Source: Patescibacteria group bacterium (GTDB taxonomy: Bacteria > Patescibacteriota > Microgenomatia > UM-FILTER-40-11). Taken from it: 26,223 nucleotides of DNA. Numbering within the stretch: the stretch's first letter is position 1; each line of letters starts with the position of its first letter. The notes under the pieces are model-generated. The model saw only the letters and a program-made list of their open reading frames with translations, did not search any database and was not told the origin of the DNA. Below are positions 1-7,116 of this stretch, piece by piece. The stretch covers positions 1 to 26,223 of the forward strand of contig JAMCYY010000040.1 in assembly GCA_023473205.1 (NCBI GenBank), written 5' to 3'. The translations under genes were made by a program, and so were the position numbers.

Positions 1-16
1 TTGAATAGTTCATGAT

Positions 17-57
17 GAAGGTGTGAAGCTATAACACCTTCCAGGTGTAAACCTAAA
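17..57 (+). repeat. Structured 41-bp repeat, copy 1
   Basis: First of three copies that agree at 39 of 41 positions. Arm 1 (GAAGGTGT, 17-24) pairs perfectly with arm 2 (ACACCTTC, 34-41) around a 9-nt loop (GAAGCTATA). A third arm (AGGTGT, 43-48) can instead pair with ACACCT (34-39) across a 3-nt loop, so two hairpins compete for the middle arm. No T-run follows, so it is not an ordinary terminator. It lies just upstream of the deformylase gene. Family not recognised. Confidence 0.9.
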
Positions 58-78
58 TTAGATAATCCATTTAGTTTG

Positions 79-87
79 TGTTAACAT
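79..87 (+). promoter_or_regulatory. Extended -10 promoter of the deformylase gene
   Basis: TG (79-80), one base, then TAACAT (82-87), six nt before the ATG at 94. No Shine-Dalgarno sequence and no convincing -35. The spacing implies transcription starting at or next to the start codon (leaderless). Prediction from sequence only. Confidence 0.45.
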
Positions 88-93
88 AGCGTT

Positions 94-675
94 ATGGTTA
101 AAGATACTCTTCAAGCCGGTGATTCGCGATTAAAAGCTTCAAATCAAAAAGTGACTGATGTCAATGATTCAAAAGTCAAACAAGTAATTGTTGATTTAGT
201 GGAAACAATGAAAGCTAACGAACTTGTTGGCATGGCCGCTCCTCAAATTGGGGAAAATTATCAAATTATTATTACTGAGCCTCGGCAAACAAAAACCAGG
301 TCAGCTGATCAAGCAGATGAACTCCGTGTTTATATCAATCCAAAAATCATTCACTTCTCAGAAGAAAAATCGACCATTTATGAGGGTTGTGGGAGTGTTG
401 CTAAGGGAACCTTATTTGGTCCGGTTATTAGGCCAAAAGAAATTACAATTGAAGCTTTAGACAAAAATGGCCAAAGATTCGAACTTACTTGTGATGGGCT
501 TTTGGCCAGAGTAATTCAACATGAGTATGACCATCTTTCTGGAATTGAATTTACTGAAAAGATTGCAGATTATCGTCTTTTAAAGGACATAGATTTTTAT
601 ATGAAAGATATAAAAGGTTCCTCAGAACAAATTAATGCTTCAGTAATTACTAAGAAAGTCTGTAAAAAATTTTAA
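94..675 (+). CDS. def: Peptide deformylase
   Basis: Removes the formyl group from the N-terminal methionine of nascent proteins; a cytoplasmic metalloenzyme. All three family motifs are visible in the 193 residues: GMAAPQ (46-51, motif I), EGCGS (97-101, motif II, supplying the cysteine metal ligand) and HEYDH (143-147, motif III, two histidine ligands and the catalytic glutamate). Motif II carries Gly where most enzymes have Leu (EGCLS), and motif I lacks its usual first glycine. The N-terminus (residues 5-20) matches the usual start of the family, which supports the ATG at 94. There is no Shine-Dalgarno; an extended -10 sits 6 nt upstream. The gene stands alone between two direct copies of the 41-bp repeat. 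Length is typical. Function is well supported; whether the motif II change affects activity is unknown. Confidence 0.93.
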   Translation: MVKDTLQAGDSRLKASNQKVTDVNDSKVKQVIVDLVETMKANELVGMAAPQIGENYQIIITEPRQTKTRSADQADELRVYINPKIIHFSEEKSTIYEGCGSVAKGTLFGPVIRPKEITIEALDKNGQRFELTCDGLLARVIQHEYDHLSGIEFTEKIADYRLLKDIDFYMKDIKGSSEQINASVITKKVCKKF

Positions 676-729
676 AAAAATTTTTTTGAGGTTTAATAAA
701 GTTATTTATTTCATAAAATTACTAGTAAG

Positions 730-770
730 GGAGGTGTGAAGCTATAACACCTTCCAGGTGTAAACTTAAA
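730..770 (+). repeat. Structured 41-bp repeat, copy 2
   Basis: Direct copy 713 bp after copy 1, so the two bracket the deformylase gene. It differs at two positions: A to G at repeat position 2, which keeps a G-T pair in the stem, and C to T at position 37, outside the arms. Arms: GGAGGTGT (730-737), ACACCTTC (747-754), AGGTGT (756-761). Confidence 0.9.
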
Positions 771-771
771 G

Positions 772-800
772 TTGTTATTTTAAAATCTAAGATGTAGAAT
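772..800 (+). promoter_or_regulatory. Promoter of the small gene at 808
   Basis: TTGTTA (772-777), 17-bp spacer, TAGAAT (795-800), seven nt before the ATG at 808. It starts two bases after repeat copy 2. The arrangement predicts a leaderless transcript and is the main reason to regard the small ORF as a gene. Confidence 0.5.
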
Positions 801-807
801 TTGGTTT

Positions 808-1048
808 ATGTCATTAAGAAATGAACAAGGGTATAAGGGGACTGATGCCAGTGTAGGAGCTGATCAATTTGTTGTTGATGCTGGGCTAGCTAGTCGAAGA
901 GTTCCAAATGAAGAAAAAAAAGGAAAAGAGGTAGAAAAAGAACTTGATGGACAAGATGGAGAGGGGAAAAGTTCACGACCATTTACATGCTTTAGAAGGA
1001 GAAGAAGTTCGAGTTTTAGATAAAGTTACAGAAGTTAAAACTTCCTAA
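808..1048 (+). pseudogene. Small hypothetical gene, probably frameshifted near 961-970
   Basis: As it stands, the frame from ATG 808 runs 71 codons to a TAA ending at 1023. Its last 20 residues are Arg/Ser-rich (FRRRRSSSFR) and unlike the rest. From about 947 the next frame reads smoothly to a TAA at 1046-1048 with the usual codons of this genome (tail VHDHLHALEGEEV, then VLDKVTEVKTS). Removing one base from the G4A4 run at 963-970 would join the two into an acidic, Lys/Glu-rich protein of about 79 residues. The joined gene would overlap the convergent lexA stop (1035) by 14 bp. The shift could be a real mutation, a sequencing or assembly error, or programmed slippage. Product not recognised. 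Confidence 0.4.
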
Positions 1049-1649
1049 TGACTCCCACGACTTTGCCTTGAATTTTAACATCGGTTACATAAATTGGTTG
1101 CATTTTGGCATTAGCCGGAGCTAGTTTAATCCTAGTTGCTTCTTTAAAGTAACGTTTTAAAGTCGCTAAACCATTTTCTAAAAGGGCAACCACAATGTCT
1201 CCGTTTTTTGCTTCTGCTTGTTCTTCTACAACCACAAAGTCGCCATCTAAAATTCCTTCTTCAATCATGGACTCACCTTTTACCTGCAAAACAAATGCCC
1301 TTTTTCGGCCAGAAAGCATTCCCGGGGCAACATGAATTGTCGCATTTGGGTCAGTGTGCGGTTCAATTGGCAAGCCTGCGGCAATAAAGCCTAAGATAGG
1401 TAATTCTACTCCTTTGGTAATTTCACCTAGTTTTTTATCAACAATTTCAATTCCGCGAACCGCGCCTTCAAATTTTTTGATTAACTTTTTTTTGGCCATT
1501 GTTTCCAAGTGTTCATGGACAGTGGCTAAAGAAGAAACTCCCAAAGCTTCAGCAATTTGTTGCAAAGTCGGTGAATAGCCATTTTTTTGAATATATTGAC
1601 TGATAAAGTCCAGAATTTGTTTTTGACGTTTATAGATTGTAACTGGCAT
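1035..1649 (-). CDS. lexA: LexA-type SOS repressor and autoprotease
   Basis: Represses DNA-damage genes and inactivates itself by RecA-stimulated self-cleavage. The 204-residue protein has an N-terminal winged helix-turn-helix (about 1-70, including SPTLQQIAEALGV), the Ala91-Gly92 scissile bond in IAAGLP, catalytic Ser127 in KGESMIEEGILDGD, and Lys165 in LATLKRYF. The Ser-Lys spacing fits peptidase family S24. Length and domain order are normal, so it should be active. It is convergent with the small gene at 808 and divergent from the envelope operon at 1939. I found no convincing palindromic SOS box in the 290 bp upstream; the operator of this lineage may differ from the Gram-positive or E. 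coli consensus. The start is at the ATG, right before the HTH. Confidence 0.95.
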   Translation of the reverse strand: MPVTIYKRQKQILDFISQYIQKNGYSPTLQQIAEALGVSSLATVHEHLETMAKKKLIKKFEGAVRGIEIVDKKLGEITKGVELPILGFIAAGLPIEPHTDPNATIHVAPGMLSGRKRAFVLQVKGESMIEEGILDGDFVVVEEQAEAKNGDIVVALLENGLATLKRYFKEATRIKLAPANAKMQPIYVTDVKIQGKVVGVIRKF

Positions 1650-1876
1650 TGTTATTTTTTCATCTAAGGTTTGGATTTACGCTGATTAGGCACTATTCAA
1701 ATCTCAGATGACCTTCATTTTTTTGATGCGTCCGCAAATTTTGTGAAACTATATTTTTATATTTTGTCTCAGTGATAATTGCAATCTTTAAAAATCTGTT
1801 TGAATATGTTTTATACTTCTATTATTTAGAATACGCCAAAGAAAACCCGAATGTCAAGGAGTAAAATAAATTAACA
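1650..1876. other. Intergenic region between lexA and the envelope operon
   Basis: AT-rich spacer between divergent genes, presumably holding both promoters. A TATACT (1812-1817) and a TTGAAT-17-TATTTA combination (1800-1828) face the plus-strand operon but neither is compelling. No RNA gene or terminator was seen. Confidence 0.35.
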
Positions 1877-1942
1877 ATGAGTTTCGATTACAAACAACCC
1901 CTCTGGCAGAATGGTGACCATTTAGTTATTATTGAATTGTGA
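1877..1942 (+). CDS. Putative 21-residue upstream ORF overlapping the next start codon
   Basis: ATG at 1877 opens 21 codons (beginning MSFDYKQPLWQNG) and ends in a TGA at 1940-1942. That TGA overlaps the GTG start (1939-1941) of the transglutaminase-like gene. Such overlap is typical of translational coupling, and the downstream gene has no Shine-Dalgarno of its own. An AGGAG lies about 15 nt upstream, farther than usual. There is no homology argument; the peptide may be a leader whose translation matters more than its product. Alternatively the ORF is accidental and the downstream gene is leaderless. Confidence 0.3.
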   Translation: MSFDYKQPLWQNGDHLVIIEL

Positions 1943-3774
1943 CCAAAAAAATTATTTATAACTTCTTATTAACGGTATTCTTTTTTTTGTTTTCCAGCCA
2001 ATCTGCTTGGGCTAATGATTTTGCCTCTTTTTACAAAACTACTTATGAATTTGCCCAAAACGGGGAAGCTACTGTTTTTCAAGAAATTTCTTTAGTTAAC
2101 CAGACGGCAGATTTTTATGTTTCAGAATATGCTTTATCAATAGTCGGCGGTCAAGTTTATAATGTCGAAGCTTATGACAAGATAGGCGCCCTTCGGGTTA
2201 AAACTACCCAAAAAGAAAAGACAGTCATCCTCTCAACTGCTTTTAATGAAAAAATTGTTGGTAAAGGGCAAATGCTTTCCTTTATTTTAAAATATAAAGT
2301 CCGTGATTTAGCTAAAAAAGAAGGTAATCTTTGGCAGATTTCATTACCTAAGTTAGCAAATTACCAGGATATTGAGGAATATAATGTTGATTTAAAAATT
2401 CCTGGTGAATTTGGCCGGATTGCCTTTGTTAATCCCAGTCCCCGAAAAGAAGAGATGAATGAAAATTTTACTCTTCTTTCTTTTAAAAAAGACGACCTGA
2501 TCAAATATGGGGTTTTAGTTTCTTTGGGCCAATATCAAACTTTTGACTTTAACCTTTATTATGATTTGGTTAACCCCACGGACAAAGAGGTAATTGAAAA
2601 AATAACCATTCCGCCAGATACTCCTTATCAAACAGTTTTTTTTGGAAATATCTCACCCCTGCCTTTGCAAGTTAGTCTTGATGAAGATGGCAACTGGTTT
2701 GCAGATTTTCTTCTTGCTCCTAATCAAAAGCTAAAAGTAGAGGTTGCCGGACAAGCAGATATCTTTGGCCGCCCTAAAACAAACACAACTTTTGATTTTA
2801 ATGGAAATCCAAATGATTATTTAGAGCCGACTAAGTACTGGGAAACGCTTTCTCCTGAAATTTCTGAAAAAGCAAAAGAACTAAAATCGCCGGAAAAAAT
2901 TTTTGATTTTGTGGCCAAAACATTAAATTATCAGTATGACAATCTTGGCCAAGGGCTTCGCCAAGGAGCAGTTGCCGCCTTAAAAAATCCTGATCAAGCA
3001 GTTTGTTCTGAATTTACTGACCTTTTTATTGCCCTTTGCCGGGCAGCTGGGATTCCTGCGAGGGAACTGGAAGGCTTTGCTTATACTGATAATCCAAAGT
3101 TAAACAATCTTTCTTTGGAAAATGATCTTTTGCATTCCTGGCCAGAATATTATGATAAAATCCAAAAACAGTGGCTGATGGTTGACCCGACTTGGGCCAA
3201 TACCACTGGCGGCTTGGATTATTTCAATAAGTTTGATCTTAACCATTTTGTTTTTGTCATTCACGGCAAAAATGATGCTTTCCCTTATCCACCTGGTTCT
3301 TACCGCGAAAAAAATTCTTCAAACCGCCAAATTTTTGTTTCTATGAGCAAAGAAGCAGTAACTTCGAGACAAAAAATCCTGGCAGTGGAAGAACTTAATC
3401 CCGGAAATATCTGGTCCTTAAAAGGAAACTTAGCTGAAGCAAAAATCCGCAACTTAAGTGGTTTTGCCATCTATAATTTAAAGCTTTTTTCTGAGGATGG
3501 AAAAGTTACCCCGTCTTCTTGGCAATACCCTGTTGTTTTGCCTTTTTCTGTTTTTGAACAAAGATTTAACATCAGTCCTAAGGATAACCTGACTGATTAT
3601 TCTCTAAATCTTAATTTTACTGCCGATGACCAAACAATATCCCTGAGATTTAAAGTTTTTTCACTTTTGCAAAGGGGACTTTTGTTAGGGTCGGTCATGC
3701 TTATTATTTTGATGATATTTATTTTGCGTTCTTTCCGAAAGCATAACTTGCAAAGCAAAACTAACCAATGCTAA
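1939..3774 (+). CDS. Membrane-anchored, extracytoplasmic transglutaminase-like protein
   Basis: Has a signal peptide (1-26, cleavage likely after AWA), a large beta-rich region without recognisable motifs (about 30-290), a transglutaminase-like cysteine-protease fold (about 300-420), a further beta domain, and a C-terminal membrane helix (about 580-597) followed by a basic tail. The triad is visible: Cys356 (AVCSEFTDLF), His399 (LLHSWPEYY) and Asp416 (MVDPTWA). It is therefore a surface enzyme facing outward, probably acting on peptide bonds or cross-links; the substrate cannot be told. The start is constrained: an in-frame TGA lies at 1933-1935, so GTG 1939 is the only candidate consistent with the signal peptide. 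First full-length gene of an envelope operon; the next gene follows after 9 bp. Confidence 0.85.
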   Translation: MTKKIIYNFLLTVFFFLFSSQSAWANDFASFYKTTYEFAQNGEATVFQEISLVNQTADFYVSEYALSIVGGQVYNVEAYDKIGALRVKTTQKEKTVILSTAFNEKIVGKGQMLSFILKYKVRDLAKKEGNLWQISLPKLANYQDIEEYNVDLKIPGEFGRIAFVNPSPRKEEMNENFTLLSFKKDDLIKYGVLVSLGQYQTFDFNLYYDLVNPTDKEVIEKITIPPDTPYQTVFFGNISPLPLQVSLDEDGNWFADFLLAPNQKLKVEVAGQADIFGRPKTNTTFDFNGNPNDYLEPTKYWETLSPEISEKAKELKSPEKIFDFVAKTLNYQYDNLGQGLRQGAVAALKNPDQAVCSEFTDLFIALCRAAGIPARELEGFAYTDNPKLNNLSLENDLLHSWPEYYDKIQKQWLMVDPTWANTTGGLDYFNKFDLNHFVFVIHGKNDAFPYPPGSYREKNSSNRQIFVSMSKEAVTSRQKILAVEELNPGNIWSLKGNLAEAKIRNLSGFAIYNLKLFSEDGKVTPSSWQYPVVLPFSVFEQRFNISPKDNLTDYSLNLNFTADDQTISLRFKVFSLLQRGLLLGSVMLIILMIFILRSFRKHNLQSKTNQC

Positions 3775-3783
3775 AGTAAGATA

Positions 3784-4185
3784 ATGAAAAATTTTTTAAG
3801 GCGAATTTTTCTTAATTTTCTTTCACTTTGGTTAATTGGTAATATTACCCAAAGTGTAAATTATAATGGAAACCTTTTAGTCTTATTTTGGGCATCTCTT
3901 TTCCTGACAATTTTCAACCTTCTTATTAAGCCAATTCTAAATCTTCTTTTGATGCCCATTAATTTAATTACCTTAGGAGCTTTCCGTTGGGTAATTAACG
4001 TTTTAGTCCTGCTGGCTGTCTTAATTGCTGTCGAAGGATTTAAGGTTGTGGGTTTTACTTTTACCGGATTCACCATTGCTGGATTTGTCGTGCCTAAAAT
4101 TACTCTCTCTTTCTTTTGGGCCTTAGTTTTGGTATCATTCATGATAGAAATTTTCAATGGTATTTTTGGTTGGCTTTTTGAATAA
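3784..4185 (+). CDS. Holin superfamily IV-like small membrane protein (YvlD type)
   Basis: 133 residues with four predicted membrane helices (about 8-22, 31-49, 68-84, 96-125) and the conserved stretch NLLIKPILNLLLMPINLI (45-62), typical of Pfam Phage_holin_4_2 proteins such as Bacillus YvlD. Despite the family name, chromosomal members are not phage genes, and their role is unknown, possibly in the envelope. It sits between the surface transglutaminase-like protein and secG; its stop overlaps the secG start by one base (TAATG), which suggests coupling. No phage genes are nearby. Confidence 0.8.
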   Translation: MKNFLRRIFLNFLSLWLIGNITQSVNYNGNLLVLFWASLFLTIFNLLIKPILNLLLMPINLITLGAFRWVINVLVLLAVLIAVEGFKVVGFTFTGFTIAGFVVPKITLSFFWALVLVSFMIEIFNGIFGWLFE

Positions 4186-4403
4186 TGAAGACCATAATTT
4201 TAGCTCTACAAATAATTTTAAGTATCGCCTTGATCGGCTTAATCATCATTCAATCTAAAGGAGTGGGTTTAAGTGGGCCTTTTGGTGGTAGATTAGGTAC
4301 CTATTCAACCAAAAGGGGAGTGGAAAAGGCGGTTTCTAATTTGACCATTATTGTGGCTGTCCTTTTCTTCTTTTCTTCACTGGCCCAACTTTGGATAAAG
4401 TAA
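4185..4403 (+). CDS. secG: Preprotein translocase subunit SecG
   Basis: Accessory subunit of the SecYEG channel that helps SecA-driven export. The 72 residues have the family layout: helix 1 (about 4-22, ending LIIIQSKG), a cytosolic Gly-rich loop with GLSGPFGG, a short basic segment, and helix 2 (about 52-70). Length is typical of compact SecG proteins. It overlaps the preceding stop by one base and is followed five bases later by the solute-binding protein gene, placing export machinery inside an operon of exported or membrane proteins. Confidence 0.92.
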   Translation: MKTIILALQIILSIALIGLIIIQSKGVGLSGPFGGRLGTYSTKRGVEKAVSNLTIIVAVLFFFSSLAQLWIK

Positions 4404-4408
4404 AAAAA

Positions 4409-5737
4409 ATGAGTTTAACAAAAAGACTTCGTTTTATTTATCGTTTTTTAACGGCAGTTGTCAAAAAACAATTTTTGACGGTTATTTTAGGGTTATTTCT
4501 AGGCGTTTGCTTTTTTTTCTTTCTCCCCCGTTTAATGAAATACTTGCCTTTGCCCAAAACACTTTTAAAAATTGGCCTTGTTGGCCAGCCCACAGTCAGT
4601 GATTTGCCTGAACTTGTCCTTAAAGATATTTCTTACGGCTTAACTAAGGTTTCTTCTAAAGGTGAACCCTTACCGGGTTTAGCCACCAGCTGGGATGCTA
4701 CTGATCAAGGTAAAACTTACATTTTTAAGATTAATGACCAAGGGGCCACTTGGCATGACGGCACTTCCTTTTCTGTTAAAGATATTAATTACAATTTCAA
4801 AGACATCTCTTTTTCCTTTAATGGAAATGAATTAACTTTTGTCCTCAAAGATGCCTTTTCTCCTTTACCTGTCGTTCTTTCCCGTCCTCTTTTTAAAAAA
4901 GGGTTAATCGGTTTGGGTGATTATAAGGTTAAAAAAATTGATAAAAATAATAAATTTATTAAGGGGATTTATTTAAATTCCCAAAAAAACGAGATGCCTA
5001 ATAAATACTATCGCTTTTATAATACGGAAAGTGAGTTAAAAACTGCCTTTAACTTAGGCGAGGTCAATATTCTTGAGAATTTGTTTGATTTAAAAGGATT
5101 AGCCCTTGGCCCAAAAGTTGAAGTGAAAGAAAACTTAAGAAAAGATGCTTATTTAGGGCTTTTTTTGGATACCAGCCGTCCGCCTTTTTCCAGCAAATCC
5201 TATCGTCAGGCTTTAGCTTATGCCATTCCTAAAGAGACTGGCGAGAAGCGTTCTTTTGGGCCTTTAAACCCTGATTCTTGGGCTTATAACCCGGATGTTA
5301 AACCTTATGCAAAAGATATTGCCCATGCTAAACAGCTTTTAGAAAAAGAAGGAGGAATAGAAAATACCAAAATAAAGATTGCTACCTTTCTTGCCTATGA
5401 AGAGATGGCTAATTTGATTAAAGAAAGTTGGGCGGAAATTGGCATTGATTCTGAAGTACAAATAATTTCTGCGATTCCTGACCAGTTTGATGTTTTGCTC
5501 CTAGCCAGGGAAGTTCCCGAAGACCCGGACCAATATTACTTTTGGCACTCAACCCAAGAAGGAAATTTAGCCAATTTTAAAAGTTTGCGTATTGATAAGC
5601 TTTTAGAAGACGGACGGACAACTCTTTCGCGTGAAGAAAGAAAAAATATTTATTTTGATTTTCAAAGATATTTAGTGGAAGAGTCGCCTGTTATCTTTTT
5701 AACCCACCCGGTAACATATACAGTAGAAAGGAAATAA
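4409..5737 (+). CDS. Membrane-anchored family-5 solute-binding protein (OppA/DppA-like)
   Basis: Extracytoplasmic binding protein of the peptide/nickel ABC importer type (Pfam SBP_bac_5). Recognisable segments, numbered from ATG 4409, are the N-terminal lobe (LPGLATSWDATDQGKTYIFK near 88-107), ATWHDGTSFSVKDI (113-126), and the C-terminal lobe motif YRQALAYAIPKE. At 442 residues it is about 80-100 shorter than typical OppA. It is held by an N-terminal membrane helix (about 22-40) and has no lipobox. A TTG at 4391, overlapping secG, would add six residues; ATG 4409, five bases after the secG stop, is preferred. No ABC permease or ATPase gene is in the window, so the partner is unknown. The substrate cannot be inferred. 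Confidence 0.85.
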   Translation: MSLTKRLRFIYRFLTAVVKKQFLTVILGLFLGVCFFFFLPRLMKYLPLPKTLLKIGLVGQPTVSDLPELVLKDISYGLTKVSSKGEPLPGLATSWDATDQGKTYIFKINDQGATWHDGTSFSVKDINYNFKDISFSFNGNELTFVLKDAFSPLPVVLSRPLFKKGLIGLGDYKVKKIDKNNKFIKGIYLNSQKNEMPNKYYRFYNTESELKTAFNLGEVNILENLFDLKGLALGPKVEVKENLRKDAYLGLFLDTSRPPFSSKSYRQALAYAIPKETGEKRSFGPLNPDSWAYNPDVKPYAKDIAHAKQLLEKEGGIENTKIKIATFLAYEEMANLIKESWAEIGIDSEVQIISAIPDQFDVLLLAREVPEDPDQYYFWHSTQEGNLANFKSLRIDKLLEDGRTTLSREERKNIYFDFQRYLVEESPVIFLTHPVTYTVERK

Positions 5738-5761
5738 TTGTTATCTCGCTATTTTGTTATA

Positions 5762-5824
5762 TTGTTATCTTATTCTAAAAGGTGTTAAAATCATACGCAT
5801 CATTTAAATATCTTTTTAAGGAGG
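5762..5824 (+). promoter_or_regulatory. Promoter and strong ribosome binding site of the eno-apgM pair
   Basis: TTGTTA (5762-5767), 18 bp, then TAAAAT (5786-5791) preceded by an extended -10 TG (5783-5784). The predicted start near 5798 gives a leader of about 30 nt ending in AAGGAGG (5818-5824), four bases before the eno ATG. This canonical arrangement contrasts with the leaderless-looking genes around it and fits a highly expressed glycolytic gene. Confidence 0.6.
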
Positions 5825-5828
5825 AACG

Positions 5829-7088
5829 ATGAAAATTGTTGAGGTTCATGCTCGGGAAATTTTAGATTCCAAAGGGGTGCCCACTGTTGAGGCAGAAGTA
5901 ACTTTGGAAGATGGAACCAAGGCCATGGGTGGAGTTCCTTCTGGCGCTTCTACGGGTGCAGCTGAAGTTTTGGAACTTCGGGACGGAGATAAATCAAGAT
6001 ATTTTGGTAAAGGAGTTTTAAAAGCAGTGGCCAATGTTAATGGCCCAATTAAAGATGCCTTAGTTGGTCAGGATGCCTGTGATCAACGAGCTATTGATCA
6101 GACAATGATTAGTTTAGATGGAACCGATAATAAATCTAAATTAGGTGGCAATGCCACTTGCGGCGTTTCAATGGCAATTTGCCGGGCAGCCGCTCGGTCT
6201 CAAAAAATACCGCTTTATGAATATTTTGGTAAATTATCTGGCAACACTAATTTTCAATTGCCCCAACCTTTAGTTTTAGTTTTAGAGGGTGGTAAACATG
6301 GGAATTGGTCAACTGATTGCCAGGAATATTTTATTATTCCCAAAAGAGAAGTTTTTCCAACTATTAGTGAAAGTCTTCGGGTTGGTGCAGAAATTTTCCA
6401 TGCCTTAGAAAAACTGCTTTCAGAAAAAGGTTACGCCACTGGAGTCGGATTTGAAGGCGCTTTTATGCCCAAAGAAATGAAATCCAATGAAGAGGCATTA
6501 CAAATTTTAGTTGAGGCCACAGAAAAAGCTGGTTACAAACTTCCTGATCAAATTGTCTTGGGAGTTGACGGTGCAGCATCCGAATTTTATCAAGATGGAA
6601 GATATGTTTTAAAAAGTGAGGGTGGAAAAGTATTGGAAAGCGGTGAATGGTTAGAAACTTTAGTAGGTTGGTCTAGTAAATATCCAATTTGGTCGATGGA
6701 AGATATTTTTGCCGAAGAAGATTGGAAATCTTGGGTTGAGTTTACCAAAAGAGTTGGTGATCATATCCAAGTTGTTGGTGATGACTTACTCACCACCAAT
6801 ATCAAGCGGATTCAAAAAGGCATTGATTTGAAAGCAGTTAACAGCGTTCTCATTAAGCTTAACCAAATTGGTACAGTTTCGGAAACGATTGATGCGATCT
6901 TACTTTCTCATAAAGCAGGATTTACAACGATGATTTCCCACCGTGGTGGAGAAACTAATGACGATATGATTGCTGACTTGTGTGTTGGCTCAGGCAGTTG
7001 GCAATCCAAATTTGGTGGTCCAGATAGAGGTGAAAGAGTGGCCAAATATAATCGGTTACTGCGAATTGAGGAAAAACTATTAAAATAA
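5829..7088 (+). CDS. eno: Enolase (phosphopyruvate hydratase), divergent form
   Basis: Converts 2-phosphoglycerate to phosphoenolpyruvate. All key residues can be placed: His157, Glu166, Glu209, metal ligands Asp247, Glu291 and Asp318, catalytic Lys343, His371 and Lys394. The surroundings are unusual. The GDEGGFAP loop reads GFEGAFMP, the GSHANN loop reads GKHGNW, and the C-terminal segment reads SKFGGPDRGERVAKYN. At 419 residues it is slightly short, but no domain is missing. The ATG follows an ideal Shine-Dalgarno. It is 28 bp ahead of the phosphoglycerate mutase gene, so the last steps before pyruvate kinase are co-transcribed. Activity is expected because the catalytic and metal-binding residues are retained. 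Confidence 0.95.
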   Translation: MKIVEVHAREILDSKGVPTVEAEVTLEDGTKAMGGVPSGASTGAAEVLELRDGDKSRYFGKGVLKAVANVNGPIKDALVGQDACDQRAIDQTMISLDGTDNKSKLGGNATCGVSMAICRAAARSQKIPLYEYFGKLSGNTNFQLPQPLVLVLEGGKHGNWSTDCQEYFIIPKREVFPTISESLRVGAEIFHALEKLLSEKGYATGVGFEGAFMPKEMKSNEEALQILVEATEKAGYKLPDQIVLGVDGAASEFYQDGRYVLKSEGGKVLESGEWLETLVGWSSKYPIWSMEDIFAEEDWKSWVEFTKRVGDHIQVVGDDLLTTNIKRIQKGIDLKAVNSVLIKLNQIGTVSETIDAILLSHKAGFTTMISHRGGETNDDMIADLCVGSGSWQSKFGGPDRGERVAKYNRLLRIEEKLLK

Positions 7089-7116
7089 AATAAAGTGGCA
7101 CACAGTGTAGTAGAAG

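Noticed and set aside
672..690. A7T7 run after the deformylase gene as a terminator
   Set aside because: It is an AT-only palindrome without a GC stem, so weak as a terminator.
17..770. CRISPR array made from the 41-bp repeats
   Set aside because: Copies are 713 bp and 7.6 kb apart, one is inverted, and there are no regular spacers or cas genes.
3784..4185. Phage remnant suggested by the holin family name
   Set aside because: This family is mostly chromosomal, and no other phage gene is nearby.
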